Source: Treponema sp. UBA6988
Lineage (GTDB): Bacteria > Spirochaetota > Spirochaetia > Treponematales > Treponemataceae
DNA: 36,391 nucleotides
NCBI GenBank assembly: GCA_002448445.1
Contig: DJYC01000073.1
Span: forward strand, 1-36,391
Reading direction: 5' to 3'
Numbering within the stretch: the stretch's first letter is position 1; each line of letters opens with the position of its first letter. Below the pieces are notes generated by a model that had not been told where the DNA came from, did no database searches, and saw only the letters and a list, made by a program, of their open reading frames with translations. Shown here in pieces: positions 32,173 to 36,391 of the stretch. The translations under genes and the position numbers were made by a program.

Positions 32173-32814
32173 ATGGCTTATTTTCCTTTGTTTGTTAATT
32201 TACAGCATAAAGAAGTTCTCATCCTTGGCGGGGGAAGCGTTGCTTTTCAGGAAATTTCCCAGTTTTTGACTTTTGAGGCAAAGATTGTCTTGCTGGCGGA
32301 TCAGATTGACCAGAACCTTCAGATTTTGATTAAGGCTTACGAGGACCACGTTGATTTTGTTCAGAAGAAGCCTTCCATAGAAGCAATCAGCAGCCTTAAC
32401 TGTACACCCACGCTTGTTATTGTTACGGAAAACGATGCCAAGCTGAATGCCGAAATTTATGCCTACTACCAGAACAAGAACGTGCTTGTCCAGGACATTT
32501 CCAGCCGCCAGCGCTGCGATTTTATTTTTCCGGCCATCATCAAGCGCGGTGACGTTGTTTGCGGAATTTCCAGCAGCGGTAAGAGCCCCCATGTTTCGCA
32601 GTTCCTAAAGTCTCTTATAGAAAGTTCACTTCCGCAGAATATTAGCGACATTAACGAGCACATGGAAGAGATTCGCCGTGCCGTGCGCCAGTCAATTAGC
32701 GATCCGTCCAAGAGGTCACGCACTTTGCAGACAATTTTCCTGCGCTTGATTGAAGACGACAACCAGACTTCTGATGCGGAAATTGACGGTATTATTGCAG
32801 AAGCGGAACTTTAA
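32173..32814 (+). CDS. Precorrin-2 dehydrogenase / sirohydrochlorin ferrochelatase-like protein
   Basis: The NAD-dependent enzyme that oxidises precorrin-2 to sirohydrochlorin (CysG N-terminal/Met8 family) is the best match. YFPLFVNLQHKEVLILGGGS with G19-G21 is the conserved N-terminal strand and dinucleotide loop, and PTLVIVTENDAKLNAEIYAY and VLVQDISSRQRCDFIFPAII follow the family pattern. Next come GDVVCGISSSGKSPHVSQFL and the helical dimerisation tail. 213 residues is the usual length without a methyltransferase fusion. No other tetrapyrrole gene lies nearby, so the pathway use is uncertain. It precedes the UvrD-like gene by 36 bp and may share a transcript. Confidence 0.88.
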   Translation: MAYFPLFVNLQHKEVLILGGGSVAFQEISQFLTFEAKIVLLADQIDQNLQILIKAYEDHVDFVQKKPSIEAISSLNCTPTLVIVTENDAKLNAEIYAYYQNKNVLVQDISSRQRCDFIFPAIIKRGDVVCGISSSGKSPHVSQFLKSLIESSLPQNISDINEHMEEIRRAVRQSISDPSKRSRTLQTIFLRLIEDDNQTSDAEIDGIIAEAEL

Positions 32815-32850
32815 CGGAATTTTACTGAAACTTTATCGGAACCTTAGCCA

Positions 32851-35109
32851 TTGAAAGATTTTCTTTCTATTTTAAATGATGAACAAAAAGAAGCCGCCAC
32901 TACAACGGAAGGACATATCCGCGTGCTTGCGGGTGCGGGTACAGGAAAGACTCGTGCCCTTACCAGCCGCTACTGCTATCTTGTCCGCGACCTGGGCATA
33001 AGTCCCAAGAACATTCTTTGTGTAACATTCACAAACCGTGCTGCCAACGAAATGAAGGGGCGCATACGCTCAATGCTTGGCGACATGGATTTGGGCTACA
33101 TCTGTACAATCCACGCCTTTTGTACCCTGCTGCTGCACGAAGACATTAATGTTCTGAATTTTCCAAAGGATTTTATAATTTTGGACAAGGAAGACTGGCG
33201 TTCCATAATGCTTAGGATTTTTGCGGACATGCACCTTACCCTAAAGGAAACGACTGTCCAGCAGAAGATTGACGAAGTTCTTGAAGCTAAGAAGGTAAAG
33301 CCCGACACTTACATTAACTATATCTACAAGCTGAACAACGAGGAACTTAAGGCCAAGTGGCAGGAAGAGGGCATTGACCAGAACACCGAGATTTTTTTGC
33401 GCTACCTTTACGAACAAAAGAAATGCTTTGGGGTTGACTTTAACGACCTTATAAATTTTGCAACCTACATATTGGAAAACTTTCCGGACGTGCGTGAAAA
33501 GTGGCAGGAGCGGATGCAGTATGTTATGGTTGATGAATTCCAGGATGTCTCGGAAAAGCAGTACCGCATTGCCCAGATTCTTTCTGCCAAGCACAAGAAC
33601 CTTTTTATAGTTGGCGACAGTGACCAGACAATCTATTCATGGCGGGGAAGCCACGTTAAGCTGATTCTTGAATTTGACAAGAAGTATCCCGATGCAAAGA
33701 CAATTTTGCTAAGGCAGAACTACCGCAGTACGCCGCAGATTTTGGCCGCTTCCAATGAACTTATAAGCAAGAACACCGTGCGCCACCCAAAGGAACTTGT
33801 TGCCACGCGGCCTAACGGAAAAAAGCCACTTTATTTTCATGCTGCGGATTCAGAGAAAGAAGCTGAATGGATTTGCCGTACCATAAAAAAGCTTGTTGAG
33901 GATAAAGATGGCGGTGGCAAAAATGACAAAAAGAATGGGGATGAAAAAGAAAATTGCTCTGCAAAAATGGATGGCTCCAAAAAAAAGCCGGATTCCCGTA
34001 CAGTCCATTTGCGGGACATTGCAATCTTGTACCGGGCACATTACCTTAGTCGTTCTTTGGAAGAGGCGCTAATAAAAAAGAACATACCATATTCCATTCT
34101 TGCCGGAACTGAATTTTATGGAAGAAGAGAAATAAAGGACACCGTCTGCTACCTTAGGATGTTGACTGCCGCAGACGACATGGCTTTTTACCGCACTATA
34201 AACATGCCCTCGCGTAAAATCGGCAAGCAAAAGATTGCGCTTATAAAAGAATATTCTGAGGAACATAACCTTAGCGCATACAATGCCCTAAAGGAACTTG
34301 TTGGCGGAGAGTCTGCTGTCTTTAAGGGAACTGGGGCGCAAAAATACATTGATGCCGTGGAAAAGGTTAGGCAGCTGGCAAATGGTGGTCGGGCAAAGCT
34401 GGGGGATATCCTACAGGCAATTTTGGATGAATCCGGCTACGAGGCATTTCTTCGCATTGAAGCAGACCAGGACAGGCTGGACAATCTTTCGGAATTTAAG
34501 CGGGCTGTGAACGAAGAAGGCCTTGATGACGACGCTACTCTTCCGGGGCTTTTGTCCCACCTTGCGCTTTTTACCGATCTTGATGCAGACGGAAATTCCG
34601 GCAAAGATACGGTAAAGCTCCTTACGATTCATGCTGCCAAGGGAATGGAATTTCCCTATGTTTTTATTTGCGGACTCAACGAAGGAATTTTCCCCAGCCG
34701 CAAAGTCCTTACTCCCGAAGACATGGAAGAAGAAAGGCGCATTGCATACGTTGCCTTTACAAGAGCAAAAAACGGGCTTTTTTTGAGCGATGCAGAAGGC
34801 AAGGCAAACGACGGTATTTTTAAGTACCCAAGCAGATTCATTCTTGATGCAGGATTCCAGAATCTTGAGCTTGTAAAGGAACTGGACAAAAACCTTGTGG
34901 AGCAAACACAAAGCCTTATCGACTACGACGAAAAGCGCCTTAGCCAAATGAAGAACCTCTTGTCCCCGGGCGACAGGGTAGTTCATCCTGTCTTTGGCGC
35001 AGGCACGGTTGTCCTTACCAACGAAAAGGCCTCCTGCTATACGATAAAGTTTGACTCTCTTGAAACCGAGCGCAGCATTCAGTTTGCGGTAAAGCTGGAG
35101 AAAGAGTAA
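32851..35109 (+). CDS. UvrD/PcrA-type ATP-dependent DNA helicase
   Basis: An SF1A 3'-5' helicase of the repair/replication type with all motifs: LNDEQKEAA (Q), VLAGAGTGKT (I, K33), VTFTNRAANEMKGR (Ia), MVDEFQDVSEKQ (II), VGDSDQTIYSWRG (III), LRQNYRST (IV), LTIHAAKGMEFPYVFICGLN (V) and YVAFTRAK (VI). The C-terminal tail has GDRVVHPVFGAGTVV, a Tudor-like segment found at the end of PcrA/UvrD. An unusual Lys/Gly/Asp-rich insert (KDGGGKNDKKNGDEKENC) lies near residue 355, before the fourth domain. The start appears to be TTG 32851, with only a weak upstream signal; no better start preserves the Q motif. 752 residues fits the family. Unlike the 10360 protein it carries no nuclease. Confidence 0.94.
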   Translation: MKDFLSILNDEQKEAATTTEGHIRVLAGAGTGKTRALTSRYCYLVRDLGISPKNILCVTFTNRAANEMKGRIRSMLGDMDLGYICTIHAFCTLLLHEDINVLNFPKDFIILDKEDWRSIMLRIFADMHLTLKETTVQQKIDEVLEAKKVKPDTYINYIYKLNNEELKAKWQEEGIDQNTEIFLRYLYEQKKCFGVDFNDLINFATYILENFPDVREKWQERMQYVMVDEFQDVSEKQYRIAQILSAKHKNLFIVGDSDQTIYSWRGSHVKLILEFDKKYPDAKTILLRQNYRSTPQILAASNELISKNTVRHPKELVATRPNGKKPLYFHAADSEKEAEWICRTIKKLVEDKDGGGKNDKKNGDEKENCSAKMDGSKKKPDSRTVHLRDIAILYRAHYLSRSLEEALIKKNIPYSILAGTEFYGRREIKDTVCYLRMLTAADDMAFYRTINMPSRKIGKQKIALIKEYSEEHNLSAYNALKELVGGESAVFKGTGAQKYIDAVEKVRQLANGGRAKLGDILQAILDESGYEAFLRIEADQDRLDNLSEFKRAVNEEGLDDDATLPGLLSHLALFTDLDADGNSGKDTVKLLTIHAAKGMEFPYVFICGLNEGIFPSRKVLTPEDMEEERRIAYVAFTRAKNGLFLSDAEGKANDGIFKYPSRFILDAGFQNLELVKELDKNLVEQTQSLIDYDEKRLSQMKNLLSPGDRVVHPVFGAGTVVLTNEKASCYTIKFDSLETERSIQFAVKLEKE

Positions 35110-35238
35110 GGTTGAAGTAATACAAATATGGACGTGTCGGTAATAATTACTCACAACAGCAATTATGCTTTAAGAAAGTTCTAAAACTGGGTAAGAATAC
35201 AGGGAAACTTTTGTTCGGAAATGATATTTTCACCACAA

Positions 35239-35260
35239 AAATACGTATTTGTGTTATAAT
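35239..35260 (+). promoter_or_regulatory. hsdR promoter with overlapping palindrome
   Basis: TGT-TATAAT (35252-35260) is an extended -10 ending six bases before ATG 35267, so the message would be leaderless. The -35 is weak. The 12-bp palindrome AAATACGTATTT (35239-35250) fills the spacer and would let a repressor block the polymerase. Confidence 0.55.
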
Positions 35261-35266
35261 ACAACT

Positions 35267-36391
35267 ATGTCAGACATCGGCTATTCAGAAAAGGATTTCG
35301 AAAACTACATTGTTAATCTTCTCGTCTCAAAAAGTGGTTACATTCACGGAAGTAACAATGATTATAATCCTCAAAAATCGATTTTACCACAAACTTTTAT
35401 TTCTTTTGTAAAATCCACACAGTCTGATAACTGGACTTGCCTTTGTGATAAGTTTGACACAGAGCAGGAAGCAGAAGAAAAACTTATAGATGAACTGATT
35501 GCTTCTAGAAAATCGCAGGGCACTCTGGACCTGTTTCGAAAAGGTTTTACTTTTCGTTCCATCCAGTTTGATACAGTCTACTGGAAACCGGAAAACAATT
35601 TAAATCCCGAAACTATAGACCTATATAATAAGAATATCTTCACAGTAATAAACCAGCTGATTGGAGATGCAGGCAAATCTGTACATACCCCAATTCCAGA
35701 CATTGTGCTTTTCATAAATGGAATACCTGTTGTAACAGCAGAATTAAAATTTGAATTGCAGGGACAGGGGTATAGTGAAGCTGAAACTCAGTATAAACTA
35801 CGCAGTTTTGCTGAACCTTTATTCAAATTCAAAACAGGACCTCTTGTTCATTTTGCCGTAGATACCACAAACGCTTCAATGACAACAAAACTTTCAGGTT
35901 TTGGAACAAACTTTTTGCCTTTTAATCTTGGAAGTAATGGAGCCGGTAATCAGGGCGGAAAAGGAAATCCAAAAGCGGCAGAAGGACATTTTGCAACAGA
36001 TTATCTTTGGGAAGAAGTGCTTTCAAAAGACAGCCTGCTAGATATTTTACAATCTTTTGTGACAATAGAAATTGATCCAAAAACAAAAGACGAGACTTTG
36101 ATTTTCCCTCGTTATCATCAGCTGGATGTCGTTCGAAAACTTCTTAAAGATGTTGAAATAAACGGCTCAAAGAAAAATTACCTTGTTGAACACAGTGCAG
36201 GTTCAGGAAAATCAAATACAATTGCCTGGCTTGCATTCCATTTGAACAACCTCTATTTTGCAGGAAAGAATGAAAAAGTTTTTGATACAATCATTGTTCT
36301 AAATGACCGACGTGTTCTTGATAAACAAACCCGCAATACAATCATGTCTTTTAATCCAAAAGATGGAACGGTAAAAATTGCAAAAAAATCA
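35267..36391 (+). CDS. hsdR: Type I restriction endonuclease subunit R, N-terminal part
   Basis: I read 375 codons open to the right edge; the C-terminal two thirds are outside. HsdR is the nuclease-translocase of type I R-M systems. The nuclease domain is complete: TVINQLIGDAGKSVHTPIPD leads into PD145-IVLFINGIPVVTAE159-L-K161 (PD-ExK), followed by Q-rich QYKLRSF (QxxxY-like motif). A Gly/Asn-rich stretch (NLGSNGAGNQGGKG) follows, then RYHQLDVVRKLL and the Walker A HSAGSGKS with K315, opening the first RecA domain. The extended -10 ends six bases before ATG 35267 and no ribosome binding site is visible. HsdM and HsdS must lie downstream or elsewhere if the system is complete. Confidence 0.95.
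   Translation, partial: MSDIGYSEKDFENYIVNLLVSKSGYIHGSNNDYNPQKSILPQTFISFVKSTQSDNWTCLCDKFDTEQEAEEKLIDELIASRKSQGTLDLFRKGFTFRSIQFDTVYWKPENNLNPETIDLYNKNIFTVINQLIGDAGKSVHTPIPDIVLFINGIPVVTAELKFELQGQGYSEAETQYKLRSFAEPLFKFKTGPLVHFAVDTTNASMTTKLSGFGTNFLPFNLGSNGAGNQGGKGNPKAAEGHFATDYLWEEVLSKDSLLDILQSFVTIEIDPKTKDETLIFPRYHQLDVVRKLLKDVEINGSKKNYLVEHSAGSGKSNTIAWLAFHLNNLYFAGKNEKVFDTIIVLNDRRVLDKQTRNTIMSFNPKDGTVKIAKKS

Overview
The window looks like a chromosomal segment of a spirochaete, most likely a host-associated Treponema. This is an inference. It rests on a secreted protein with the mature N-terminus GGKKEK after its signal peptide, an FtsK with a very long acidic linker, D-lactate dehydrogenase next to a DUF1848 protein, and gene-sparse gaps full of GC-richer modular repeats in an otherwise moderately AT-rich sequence. 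No rRNA, tRNA, CRISPR array or complete insertion sequence was seen.

Layout. 1-899 (-): the N-terminal part of an AAA-ATPase-like/DUF1703 protein, running off the left edge. 1254-5940 (+): ftsK and a secreted GH18 hydrolase, closed by a clear terminator. 6009-7972 (-): an operon of an acyl carrier protein, a CHASE2 protein without output domain, and cytidine deaminase. 8071-9609 (-): a degenerate MocR-type regulator. 9911-19426: a restriction locus with an XRE regulator (-) divergent from a UvrD-like helicase fused to an Fe-S PD-(D/E)XK nuclease, a type III Mod, a DUF4143 ATPase and a type III Res. 19460-23884: a small GNAT protein (+), then pepF, a membrane protein and an esterase (-). 23966-26791 (+): a TPP riboswitch followed by a HAD phosphatase, ThiD and a CytX-like permease, a hydroxymethylpyrimidine salvage operon. 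27154-29099 (-): D-lactate dehydrogenase translationally coupled to a DUF1848 protein. 29431-31682 (-): three small genes (membrane protein, PH-SHOCT protein, anchored exported protein). 32173-35109 (+): a precorrin-2 dehydrogenase-like protein and a UvrD/PcrA helicase. 35267-end (+): the N-terminal part of a type I HsdR, cut by the right edge.

How things fit. Two restriction systems (type III complete, type I partial) and two DUF4143/DUF1703-type ATPases give a defence/accessory flavour. Within the type III locus, Mod follows a perfectly partitioned cloverleaf inverted repeat. The ATPase carries its own operator-like promoter, and Res starts 15 nt after the ATPase stop, so Res may be driven mainly from the internal promoter.

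The most unusual non-coding content is (i) the cloverleaf at 13327-13404, which has a mutually exclusive alternative fold; (ii) a modular intergenic repeat family with at least six copies here and compensatory changes in its stems; (iii) two palindromic repeats that sit in frame inside the res gene; and (iv) a set of genes whose -10 box ends exactly 6 nt before the ATG with no ribosome binding site, which points to leaderless mRNAs. All function and structure statements come from reading the sequence; no search or folding program was run.
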